Translations under genes and position numbers: made by a program
Shown here: piece by piece, positions 34,477 to 45,852 of the stretch
Layout of the letters: every line of letters begins with the position of its first letter
Numbering within the stretch: the first letter of the stretch is position 1
The notes under the pieces: generated by a model
Told to the model about the DNA's origin: nothing
Database searches by the model: none
Seen by the model: only the letters and a program-made list of their open reading frames with translations
Assembly (NCBI RefSeq): GCF_018320785.1
Contig: NC_054867.1
Coordinates: forward strand, 37,932,355-37,996,354
Reading direction: 5' to 3'
DNA from: Cheilinus undulatus
Taxonomy: Eukaryota > Chordata > Actinopteri > Labriformes > Labridae
Length of the DNA: 64,000 nt

Positions 34477-36565
34477 GTAAGTGCCATGAAAAACTGCACG
34501 TTTACCTTTTTTTTCCAGTCAATTTTCGCCTCGGTTTGCTCTGTACTCAAGAAACTAACTGTTGAGAGGGAGGTTAAATTGTTGGATAACTTGAAGTCCT
34601 CCAGTGTAATATTTTTCAGAACCAGGAGAGGGCGACAGTCAGTCACTAATCTATCCAGCTGGACAGCCTCGTCTGTGGGGCTGCAGATGAGGACTGTGGG
34701 GTCTGCTGTTGGCCTGCACCAGTCATCTCCTCTTTAATATTAATCCTTTTTATATTCCATTCATTCCCTATCAGAAACCTTTAACTTCCTGATCTTTTTT
34801 ACATTAATTAAAAAAAATGCAATGATTGTATATTTAGAAACAAAGTTAGGTTTACTTTAATGCCATTTTAACTGGATACAAGGGCACAGAGAAGTATCAT
34901 TTTGCTTCTTTAGGACAACAATACTGCTTAAGTGGTGATATTCTGAGAATTAAGAGCTAATTTTCTGTCTGTAGATAGATGTAATACTTTCTCACAATAT
35001 ATGTTGTAAATACACCTTTTAAAATCCCTGTCTCTTATTTGTCTCTTTATATTCTTTTTATAGAAAGTATTAGTCATAAAGATTTATGCAGCTCCCCTAA
35101 AACTGAGGTAGGCATGAGGTTTGAAGGGTTGAGAATGAATTTATTTCCTTCAGTACATGCTCTTTCCACAGACATATTAAGTATTGTGTGTGCCATCTGA
35201 GAATTTGATTACACGGTTATCTGGACATAAAGGTTTACACCCATCAGTGCATTTGCTTTCAAGTAAAGACTGATTTAAAAACTAAAAAAACATTTATTTT
35301 ATGATAATATATGTTTAAAGTAATGCAGCATGATTTGGTAATATGTGCAATTGCAGTTATACTGGACAATACTGCCATTTGTGGTGTGATTACGATAAAT
35401 AGTATCATGAGTGTAGTTGCTTGGTTATCTAGAAAAATGCAGAAAATAATGATAATTTTAAAATGTGTATATCTCAACTCAAAACCTACAAATATGAATT
35501 AGCTTAAAAAAAATACAAAACCTGAAGTTTATACAGGACTGCATTCACGTAGCTTAATATTTTCTAGAAAAAAATGTTATCCTTTTTAAAAATAAAAGCA
35601 CTTCTACAAAGTGCAATAGTAGCATTTCTGCAGGCATTTTTTAACCTTTCAAGTACTGCTTAATACAAAGAATTGCAGCCTTTTCTGCGATTATGTAATT
35701 GCACAGCCTGGCATCATGATTGCATCTGGGTTAACTGTGCAACACTAGTTGAAATGAATCTAAAATGAACAGGGAAAGTGAATTGCAGCTAGCTGGTGGA
35801 ACTATTTTGGTAGGTCAACAAGAGGAGAAAAGTTGCCAGCTGCAATTCAGTGACTAGTCGACTGTGAGGCTGACAGCTGACGCTCATGGAAAACACTGAG
35901 TACTACAGTTATATAAAGGAAAAAGACAATAAAACATTCAAAAACTAGGACGGGAGGGGACATAAGATAAGGTTGAATCAACATTTGATGAAAAATTGAA
36001 TATACACACAAAAAGTATTATATTCAAATTTGAATCTTTTGATTATATTAATGAATTTTAGCACATTTTTATCTTTGAAAGGGACATTAAACGCTTAAAA
36101 CTGTTCTTCAAATTCACATTATGGAGGGACTAACATTTTCTATAATTCTACAGTCAGAGAAATGTTGGGATTATGGCAAAATACAATTCTTCATGGGAAC
36201 CAGATTAACTCTGACTGTACTTGCTAGATTGCCACTCATACTGGACACCAAAATATTATAAATATGATAAATGAGTAAATATGACATCTTCTGTTCAGAT
36301 GTTTATAGTTTGTTGAAGTAAAATGAAAGAGAGGACAATAGCAGGAAGAAAATCTTTTTTTGTATTAAAGTGTATGTATTGTGTATCTGGTGTGAAGGGA
36401 TTTTTTCATTTCTTCTTTGGATGCTGGACTGAAAGCACAAACAAAACTGAATGTAAACACAGAAAAATCATGAGAGGGAGACTGGCAGAGTAAACAGCTT
36501 AATAAAAGTCAATTGTCCTATGAGTTTTAACTCGTGGGGGTAGATAGAAATACTACTTTTTTCCT
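34477..36565. other. Gene-free stretch
   Basis: The DNA is A+T-rich with no splice-bounded coding frame. Small overlapping frames at 35259-35477 (minus) and 35311-35502 (plus) mirror each other and are chance. No repeat family is recognised apart from low-complexity tracts. Confidence 0.5.
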
Positions 36566-36892
36566 TATCAAGGCAGGTAGCTCAGTCTGTTTGGACTTTG
36601 ATTGACAACTGGAGAGAAACTGGTTAAAATCCTGATTGGGCCAATTCTAGAAGTTGATGTTTGCTGGAGAGGTGCCAGATCACAGTCTGAGTACTGCTGA
36701 GGTTCCTTTAAGGTAGGTGCTGAACCCCCAACCGCTCTCTCTCTGGTGCTTGTCCATAGATCTTGTTTGTACATGTGCATGTACTTCAGTGTTTGTGTGT
36801 AGCATGCTCAATAACAGCATGGAATAACTAAATTCCCTTTTGAGGGATGATAAAATGTATCTTCTTCATCTTCTTCTTAAAAGGTTGATGAT
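36566..36892 (+). repeat. tRNA-headed SINE, second family
   Basis: The head contains ggtagctcagtctgtttgga. The body contains gctggagaggtgccag, gtactgctgaggttccttt and aaccccaaccgct-like sequence, then cttgtccatag, a gtgcatg-rich stretch and an 'aattcccttttgagggatga' tail. The body and tail match 61737-61990, so two copies of one family are present. Confidence 0.75.
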
Positions 36893-38520
36893 AATGCAGC
36901 TGATAGTAACACTCCAAGCTGACACCTCTAATATTGTTGGACTTCCACTGCTTAGTTTGGATCCCTTTGCCTGGAGAATAACTACACTTAGGAGTCGTGC
37001 AGACCCTTAAAATCCTCTGACCCACAAGTTCCTCTCCAACTAATGCTGCCACACTTCCATAAAACATTTCAGTCCATTTTCCACCTCTCCATCATTTCCT
37101 TTATTTCTGCGGCTCGACAATTAATCTCACGATGGTTTGCTCATAAACCCCTTCTGGCCACCGTAGAAATAGAGCTCGGTCTCTGACGGCTTTATTCACT
37201 GGCATCACTGTGTCAGTGTGGATAAGCACATTTTGCCAAGTGCAACACTAAGGGAGCTGGCTAAGACAAATGAAGAATGATAAATGAAGTTGTCTCCTGT
37301 TTGAACTCCCAAACACATTAAAGACATCATGATTTATCTCCAAACAGAGGAAATCCCTTCTGCTTCTTTTTCATTCTTTCAGCGTTAATTAGTTTTGTTC
37401 ACCAGACCTTTATTTGTCAGCCGTAGCCTTAATTTATTGACCAATAACGTGATAATCTAAGTGTTTCTGTTGAGCTTGTGGTTTAAACAGGGACCAAATG
37501 AGATCAGATGTTAAAACCGTCTTAGCAGTTTCACTGCTTCCAAAAATGTATGCACACATCCACTTTCCTTTCCCCTTCCTTGGCCCGCTGCATTAGTGTG
37601 TGTGGTTCTTTGGTTGCCAAAATCATCAGTAGATATCTTCAAGCATGGAGCTGTATGAATGCTCTTTTTCCCCTCCTCCTTTCCACAATATGATGTGTTT
37701 CCTTTTTTGTGTGTGTTTTGATCCCTCTCTTGCGGCAGGGCTGTGCTGTGGTGAGGCGCGGGTTCGAGTGGCGCTCCTGTGTTATTTTTGGCAGCAGCAG
37801 CGGTTGGTGGCTGTTGGGGAGAGAGGAGACAGAAGGGGGGATCGCATGAAGCCCAAAAAAACGAGGCTCTTTAAGGGATTTCTGTCTGAAGGAATTGCTT
37901 TGTAATGATCGGAGTCTCATTATGGATGTATGCTCTCATGCATGATCACACACTACAATCACAGAGAGGAAAAAGGCTGGCATCCACATTTGTTCATTTA
38001 ACACTTCACAAACACCTCATATACGTGCTCTGATTCACAGACCACACACTCTGCTGCTGAATTGCTTAACATGTGAGAAGCTTACTTTTTTATAAAAGAA
38101 TTAGAGATATGGCAGTACATTTTTCCCTTCCTAAGTTAGACCTGATTATAGGATGCCTTTATGCAAATGAGGAGGCAAACATGAAGACTGTACTATCTAG
38201 CAGTTGTAGGCTATATTGCTGACACTTATTAATGCCATTTATATGTTCCTACCAAGAGACTAACCCAAAAAAACAGTCTAAACGTCTTGGAACAAGCTTA
38301 GCTAAGAATAGCACCAGTGTCTCACTGCCTCAACCAAAAAAATGTTGAGAAATTTAACATTTAAAGTCTTTCTTGTGGGTTATAGTTCAAGATATATAAA
38401 GAATAGATGTAAAAATTGAAGCCTTAAAATGTGTCAGTGGAAAAACTGCTGACATTTTGTTAGCTAGCTTGCTCTGACTAACATTAAGTAGGTCAAACGC
38501 TAGAGTCACTGAATCTCCAT
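36893..38520. other. Gene-free stretch with a unique, less A+T-rich block at 37560-37920
   Basis: Open frames on both strands over 37639-37920 are mirror images and lack family features. The block is not repetitive in this window. As it lies between tarbp2 and sp7 it could be a conserved regulatory element, which only an alignment would show. The rest is A+T-rich. Confidence 0.3.
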
Positions 38521-38523
38521 ATA

Positions 38524-38740
38524 TGTACACTTTATAGACAAAAGTATTCGGATGCCAGACTATTACACCAACTGTAATGACATTGTATTCAAATGCATGT
38601 ACTTTAATATGGAGTTGCCCCCCCCCACGCAAGCAATTGCCCCCCCGTCTGTGATTTAACATGGTCTTCTGCTTCATGGCTGAGTTGCTGCTGTTCCTAA
38701 ATGCTTCCACTTTCTGACACTGATCCAGTGGAGAAGACAA
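38524..38740 (-). mobile_element. Internally deleted Tc1-like element
   Basis: It opens with the terminal repeat cactttatagacaaaagtat, the same end as transposon C. After about 150 bases it jumps to 'gctgagttgctgctgttcct' and 'aaatgcttccactttc', which belong near the transposase N-terminal end of the same family. Most of the gene is therefore deleted. A run of C residues lies at about 38617-38625. Confidence 0.6.
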
Positions 38741-39649
38741 GCAATTAAGTACAAATACAGAAATAATCAACATTCCTCGGATGGTTGTTTGCTTCACATA
38801 GAGATATCAGCTTTATTTTCAGCCTGTTTATCAGGCTAAGTTCACCTGGGGGCCGGTATTTTTGAAAACTGAGGTTTTCCTTTTCTGTTTTCAAAAAGAA
38901 TCCTGCCCCTGCATGCTTTGCTCTCAAAAACATTGTAGTGCATGTGAAAATGCAAAACTTCAGTTACATGCCGTTAAGAGCACACCATGTCAACAGTAGT
39001 CATCTTTCACTGTGTTGGCGAAGCAGCTCATTCCCTGCAATGACCATTTCACTTTCAAAATTGTCTGACCGACACACAAAGTGATGCATTATTGTAAAAG
39101 TAAACATAATTTAAAATAGTTTTTTTATGACAAAATCCAAACCAAAATAGCTTAAACACTGAAGCACTCTTTGCACCAGATTGATATTACTGGTAGACCT
39201 CTGGTAATTTGTCCAAAACCCTATGACATCAGTGTATGTTGTGGTGCATTTACACCAAATAAGTAAAGCCTTTATTGTACTCAGATTTAACAACATTAAA
39301 ACATGAAGGTCCTGCATGACAGCAGTAATAAAAAAAACCAAACATAATTATTATTTCTAAATTCCAAATGTTATTCCATACCACGTTTTGCAGGTGAAAT
39401 TTCGTTCATGTAGACTATCCTACACATGCTGTCAACTACAGTTTACAGTAGATGGGCGAAAGTGTTTTTACATTTTTATAATCTGTAGCAAGCTGTCCAT
39501 GATCAGTAACCTAGTGATCAATCTCCCCTGGCTCTCCCAGTACACATCAAGGTCGCATCTGTTGAAAGTTTTCTACAGTTGATGTTGTTGTCTTTCTGCA
39601 CCTTATTAATTTTGGATCATTATACACAACAACAACCCTCTGCACTGTT

Positions 39650-40191
39650 AAAGGTCACATGCTGTACCCCTTTAAGACAAGTTTATATTGGTCTCAGAGG
39701 TCACAAAATCATACCTGTTAAGTTTGTTGCTGAAAAAACACTCCAGTATTGGATTTTTGCATGTCTGTTTCAGCCCTGCTAACCATGCCAACATAGAGCC
39801 GTTTCTGTGCCTGTGGCTTCAAATATTAATGAGCTGCCTGACTCCGCCCCTGACTCCACCCCTCTCAGGAAGTGGATGTGCCTTAATGGATGTGGCTTTC
39901 CTGATCCTCCTCTCAGTTGGCAGCTAAGAGGGAGATTAGGAGAGAGGGGCAGAACTTTCTTCCAAGCAAGGAGGGGCAATCGATTCTGGGGGCGGTGCTA
40001 ACTTCTCACATGAAATCATGAGGGGAAAATCTGAGAACGGCTTTTTTCGGCACATATTTTACCAAAGGTGGAGATAAGGGTGGATGGAGGACGGATTCTT
40101 CTGATTCTTAGGGGGATTGTGGACAGGCCAGGGGCACATATATTTGTTAGAAAACCCTGAAAACGTGTATTTTGCCTAATATGTGACCTTA
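39650..40191 (+). mobile_element. MITE with aaggtcaca ends
   Basis: The left end reads aaggtcacatgctgtaccc and the right end gcctaatatgtgacctt, giving the inverted pair aaggtcacat/atgtgacctt. Positions 39655-39710 match the reverse complement of 20511-20566. No transposase is coded, and the superfamily is unassigned. Open frames inside (39688-40001) follow from G+C content. Confidence 0.7.
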
Positions 40192-41095
40192 TAGGGAATA
40201 GGGCATTATTCTTACCAAAGTACAAGGAATGCGTGCGATTAGCTGGCTGAACAGCTTATCGGATCCCTTTGTAGTCTGTATCAGAATATGCATCGGTTAA
40301 ACTAAATATTAACTAATTTTATCAGTTCAGTCCCACAGTCTCGGCCAAATGCTCTGACTGAACAGTAATGCAGCCAGCAGGCACTAGTAGCCACTGTTGT
40401 TCTGAACAACTACTGCCTTGGTGCCACATTGCTCTTTACTCTGACATAAGTAAATGCTCACTGATAGCACCAATAGCATCTGTGAAAACAGAGCAGTTTG
40501 ACACAATTTTGATCTAAAAAATGGGAATTAAGTTGTCCAGATTATTCTCACATATAACCAAAGCAATTCGTAATGATATTCAGTACAGGAATGTGGACTT
40601 TAATCTGCACAGAGAATCAAAGGCAGGTGGGGCTAGCATTGCTAACAATAGCCGCATTCTGCAAACCAACTTTGCATCGTTGTGAAGTTATTTTACAAAG
40701 TACATTTACTCGACTTTTGACTGGCTGGCTAAACAGAAGTATGATTTTGATGGGAGACTATAGGATGGATGACAGTGGAACTTATTTGCCAGTACTATAA
40801 AACACCTTTGCAAAACTAATTTTGATGACCCAGCGCAGACTATGCATTTCACCAGGTGGGTCCTGGACCCAAGTTTGGGAGCAATAGTAGGCCTATAGTA
40901 TAAGCAGCTATTAGATAAGTGTACAGTACACAGTATGCTGTTTGGCTATGCTGACGCCATATGACTTGTAAGGAACTTTCAGTAGCTCGGCAATGATAGT
41001 GTTCATTTTATCATCACATAGTAAACTACAGTGATGGAGGCAGATATCCTAACCAGATATCCTGGTGTTTACAGCAGCATATAGAGCTTTTGTTT
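40192..41095. other. Gene-free stretch
   Basis: I see no splice-bounded coding frame and no recognisable repeat family here. The 75-codon frame at 40573-40800 has no family features. Confidence 0.5.
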
Positions 41096-41139
41096 TTAGA
41101 AGGAATAAACATATTGTTTTTTTTGTGGGGGCAGAACTA

Positions 41140-41246
41140 TAGTGGTATAAGATCAGTACATTTTCATGTCCCGATATTCGATTCTTTATTTTATTTAGTA
41201 TCACAGAAGACTCTTAAAGTGGTATCAGTATCGGAACATCTCTAAT
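41140..41246. mobile_element. Short MITE fragment related to 44651-45852
   Basis: The right end reads ggtatcagtatcggaacatc then tctaat, and the left part contains 'gatcagtac' and 'cccgatattcgatt'. These correspond to the 'gatccgatac...catctct' ends of the larger element at 44651-45852. Boundaries are approximate. Confidence 0.4.
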
Positions 41247-41684
41247 GGAGCCAGCGAATGATGGGAGCGATGCTAGAATCGGCCAGCAAATTTAAATACT
41301 TTTCCTTTTTATTTTCCAAAGTCTGTCACATGGGAACTATTTCTTGTTTGTCATCCACTTTGGTTATGCTCTCTCTCTTCTGTGGGAGTCAGTCTGAGAC
41401 ATGCCGCCAGCTCAGGCTACATGCAGCGTCAGACATTCACGCTCCTCCCTCTACACTTCTGAAAACACCATTTGAAAAAGATTTTCTCCAACTCTTTTCT
41501 TGGCTGCGGATCAAGAGAACGTTATTACTCTATTTTATTTATTTATATACTGTGGCAGTGATGTGTGTGAACGTATGCGTGCGACTCTGCATGTGTGTGA
41601 GTGAGTGTGTGAGTGATATGTAATTGTGTATGTATGTGCGTTAACCCACAAAGATATTTCAATTTCTCCAGAATATTAAATAAA

Positions 41685-41965
41685 CATGCAGCAGCAGCAG
41701 CAGCTTCAGTGAAGCGCTGCCTGCCAGTGGGTTTTGGGTTGGATGGGTGGCGGTGCTGGTGGTGAAGGGGGGAGAGGGGGTTTGTGGCCGTGGCTCTGGG
41801 GGGGTGAGGCAGCTCATGGTCAGGGCCCCCGCCGGACACACTGGCGCCTCGCGCTGGAGGACTTCTGAACCACCACACTCCTCCACCAAAAACCCTGCCA
41901 ACCCTGGCTCCCTGCTCCCACTTCCAACCCAAATCACTCCGTCCTCTCTCTGCATTTTAACTCTC
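41685..41965. other. GC-rich unique block with G-runs, candidate regulatory element
   Basis: After a GCAGCA microsatellite (about 41685-41705) the plus strand carries repeated G runs (ggtgaaggggggagaggggg, then ggctctgggggggtgagg) that could fold as a quadruplex. Frames are open on both strands (41543-41932 minus, 41659-42069 minus, 41747-42088 plus) without any recognisable domain. It lies 11 kb downstream of sp7 and 8 kb upstream of tarbp2. Confidence 0.3.
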
Positions 41966-43290
41966 TCTGTTTTACTGTCTCTCGCTCGACTTGTATCCTG
42001 TTTTTTTTCACTTGATCCAAATCCAGATTCATTTGCTATTTGGCTGCCTTCTTTTTTCTTACTTACCACTGTCTTTTTTTCTCTTTAGCGGCAGGTCTCT
42101 GATTGTGTTTTCTCTCCTTCTTCTCCAGAGGATTTAGTGTTTGCACATATCCACCACCTCTTTTCTGCACCGTCTCTTTTAAATCCCTTCACTTTAAATG
42201 TTCCAAGGAAGTATTTAGTGGCTTTAAGTTAAAAAAAATCAAACATGAATGGTTTGGGCTTCATGTCAGTCAGAATTTCATCAAGATAGTAAGCATTTTC
42301 AGAGGGAAAGAACAGTTTATGGGCTTGCTAGATATTTGTAAGAGTATTAAGTTATAATTGTTTTTCCAACCATCTCACATTGACTGCTCCTCTTGTCAAT
42401 TCCTCTTAATGCTTTTAGTATGAATCTTTAAAAGTGACCTGAAATCTCTTAAATTAATCACATGCTGTGCTCATTGATATTACATAATGAGAAATAGCTA
42501 TAATCATGAATATAGGGTTGAATAAGTACCTTAATTATGCTTCAAATGTGGTCTAGCAGAAATATCCTAACTGCACCTACTGCTGTGTGTAATTGAGTTA
42601 TGGATGTCAAACATCTTAAGTACAGTGGATGAGTCTTTACGTGTCACACATGCAATTTTCTTAACTTAATTTTCCCCTGGAAGCAATTTGTCATCCGGAG
42701 GCCATTAAATGGGAAGCATATTATCTTTTAAAGGGGCACAGAGTCACCCACAACCCTCCCACAGTTCCCATAAACAAAATGGCCTCATTTAGTGCTGCAT
42801 TTGGAGCATCAGGCAGCGAGGGTGGACTCCCTTTAAACTTTAAAGGCACTCCTAAGTACGGAAACAGGCTGCAAGGTTGTTTAGTGAGAGTTGGAAGTAT
42901 GAAAGTGACTTGAATTTGATGATGTAAGGTACTCAGATCTGTGTTTATCTTCTTAAGAGTGAGTGAGTGGGGGTCCAGCCTCCATCACAAGTGTATTAAC
43001 AGCTAGGGATGTACTGATGTGTCTTTTTAACATCAGTTTTACCTGATATTGGCCCTCTTGACCAGCATTAAACTATTAAAAAATGATGTGGTATGAAATT
43101 ATGTCAGCATCAGATGTAATCCAGGACTCCTAATAGCTGATTCAGAGAATCAGGCAGAGGAAATGACCTGTTGGACAAAATCATCTGTTTTCATGGTCAA
43201 ATATTCTTTCTATTTTCCTCAAAAAGTTAATTACTTTGCACTTTCTACCCTTACTTTTTATAATCATAGAGCTTTAACTATCTGGGCTGT
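41966..43290. other. Gene-free stretch; unique block at about 42600-42900
   Basis: Most of it is A+T-rich with no coding signal. Positions 42660-42880 are unique, moderately G+C-rich, and hold repeated TTTAAA-type and homeobox-like cores. I cannot say more without an alignment. Confidence 0.3.
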
Positions 43291-43294
43291 TTTT

Positions 43295-43525
43295 TATTGT
43301 TGTATTTATCCTTTATTTTAGCAGGGAGAACCCATTGAGACCAAGGTCTCTTTTCCTGTGGTGCCCTGTAGCAATACAATATAAAAGACAGAATAAGAAA
43401 AACAAGTATAACATGGTTAAAATAGCCTTTAAGGGAGGAATAAAAGCCTGACAACAGCAGTGCTGCGGGTAGGAATGGATGTTGACTAGGGGTCCCAGAT
43501 GGTCCTGAATAAATCTAGCAGTATA
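43295..43525 (-). repeat. LINE-type 3' tail, antisense
   Basis: The sequence begins 'tttattttagcagggagaac', then 'ccattgagaccaaggtctct' and a spacer with short A-rich units. This is a frequent antisense 3'-end pattern of fish non-LTR elements. No reverse-transcriptase sequence is included. Confidence 0.5.
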
Positions 43526-43559
43526 CATTTTTAATACAGTTAAACCTTTCTAAAGTGGG

Positions 43560-43750
43560 GCCGTGCAGGCTAAGCATGGCCTAGCAGGCTAAGATGTGAC
43601 CCATGTACGTGGGTGGCCTGGGTTCGAATCGGGCCTGTTGTCCTTTGATGCATGTCTCTTCCCACTCTTGTCCCATTTCTGACTCCGTCCACTGTCCCCC
43701 TCTGTTGAAAAAAGCCACTAAAAAGCCTGAAAATAAACTCTTAATAAAAC
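43560..43750 (+). repeat. tRNA-headed SINE, third family
   Basis: Box B is visible as gggttcgaatcgg (about 43620). The body reads ctgttgtcctttgatgcatg, ctcttcccactcttgtccc and actgtccccctctgttgaaa, and ends in an A-rich tail aaataaactcttaataaaac. There is no second copy of this family in the window. Confidence 0.7.
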
Positions 43751-44109
43751 AAACCTTTCCAAAATGTCTCTGCATAAGACAGTATTACCTCTGGGTGTTT
43801 AAAAACACATTTTATGAGAAGAAGGCTGGCATGCACACACAAGCACAACGAGAAGAGGGCCTGTCTTTACATGCATTTATTCTAATCCTGCTACAAAATA
43901 CTTCAGATCTTTAAAAAAGTTTCTTACAGGGTTGCTGGAGGTGGTTTAGCTGCAGCAGTGTTTTCACACTTCAAACTGAATGTCATCAGGACGGAGGATC
44001 AGATGAAGTTTTATCTCTTTTTCCTCTTCCTACATGCACAATGGTGCATTTGCACTCTCTTTCCCTCCCTGCTCAGATAAAAATCAAAAAGGCAGGATGA
44101 ATTCCCGGT

Positions 44110-44202
44110 CTTTGGGCTTTTTGGTGCATGTTTTTCCCCACTCTCTCTTCCCATATTTCCTTTCTCTCTTCTACTGTTCAATCTAAATAAAGGCAAAAAC
44201 AA
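44110..44202 (+). repeat. SINE 3' tail
   Basis: It reads gtgcatgtttttccccactc, tcccatatttcctttctctc and tctaaataaaggcaaaaac, the same tail as in the minus-strand SINE at 27222-27400. The head is missing. Confidence 0.6.
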
Positions 44203-44650
44203 CCCAAAAATTATCTTAAGGGGAAAAAATAAAAAATTATAAAAGTGTAGTTCAACAATGGCGAGCTCTGTCCATCAGTGACTCTGCAGGAAGCATATAA
44301 GAATCAACAGACTACTTTAGCACCTAAAATAACCAAAAACTACAGATTAACGTATATATCCCAGGGGTTAGGTTTAAAGGTTTGGTTGATGTTTTAATAA
44401 TGCCTCATGTTGCTTCTGCAGCATGCAGCACAAATAGTTATTAACAGTAAACTTCAGGTCATTTCTCATCACTGATTTACCCCCAGAAAGATGAACTGAA
44501 GTGTTTTTAAACTCACATTGCTTTGGATCACGTTGCAACCAGTGGTGCATGTTTGACTTGAAAAATAGCCCAACATCATTAATTGGAGTTCTGCCATCCT
44601 TTAACTGAAACAGACACATTCTAAAAGGTATTTATTATAAACATTCTCTG

Positions 44651-45852
44651 AAGAGATGGGCCGATCCACTTTTTTCAGTTCTGATACGATACATGTGTAT
44701 ACCTGCTATGAAATCCAATTTTATTTTTTCAAATAATGATGAAAAGTATTATTATTTTTGGTGGTATTATATGTAAGGTTACACAGTGCTCTAGTACACT
44801 TGAGACAGTATTTCTCATTCAAAGATCAAGCATTATTTTAAAATGCAAAAAGCTTGATATAACTACCAATGAATTAATTTAACATAGAAACAGGAAGCAG
44901 AAGCAAATGTAGTGTTTTCAAATTAAATATTTAAATCTGCAGTGCACAGTAAAAACAGTAGCAACAACTGTAAACAGCCAATAGCACCACAGGGCTACAG
45001 CAGCAAACGGAATATTTAAAATAAAAAAGTGTTACTGAAATGTAGAGATAAATATTCACAAAAATGAAAAAACCATTCACATAAGTAAAAAAAAATCAAT
45101 GATTCAACACAACAGAATGTATAGACTTTTGCAGCAGGAGGCAATAAATGTGAAGTTTCAAATGAAAATCAAAGTGTAAGCTGCTTCTGAAAACACAACA
45201 ATTCTTATGTTGGTTTTCACAATAAAACCACTGGATGGACACAACTACAGCTTTTATTGTGAAGGATTTGTCAGAACTACCATGTTTGTTGTAGATTTAA
45301 CTTAGCTTTACCAGCGAACTTTCCAGACAGTCTAACTAACACTATATAGCTGCTTCTCTCTCTTCACTAAACACCACAGGCTGCTTCTTTGAATCATTAC
45401 AGACTTAAAACAAGCGACTCATGAGTTAAAACACACCTTTAAACAATTGTTTATGCCATTGTAATACGAGTTGCTGCAGCTCATATTAAAGCCACAACCA
45501 GGACGACAGAGCAAAGCCGTTCAATGTAGCCGTTGAAGGTGACATTAGACTTAGAGAGGAGAGAACACAGGTTTTACCTCCTTATTGTGCCTCACATTAA
45601 TCACACAGATACACAGGTGACGTTTGGGATGTTATCTGACTGCTCTTTACTGTGTTTGAGTGAAATAGTGGACAGAGACTGAGCTGTTTGTTACATAGCA
45701 CTCTGCTGTGCTAGCTGTGGCAACACAACACAAAAACATAGGAATTTGGATAGGTGGCACAGATTGGTGCCATCAGTACGATATCCGATGTAAAAATAAC
45801 TTAAATACCAGGCCTGATATTACTGTTGTGTCGGATCTGGTCCATCTCTAAT
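44651..45852. mobile_element. 1.2-kb nonautonomous DNA transposon
   Basis: The left end reads agagatgggccgatcc and the right end ggatctggtccatctct, inverted to each other with a few mismatches. Subterminal copies of 'gatccgatac'-like sequence occur at both ends. The interior is A+T-rich without an open frame. A short relative lies at 41140-41246. No clean target duplication is seen. Confidence 0.6.
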
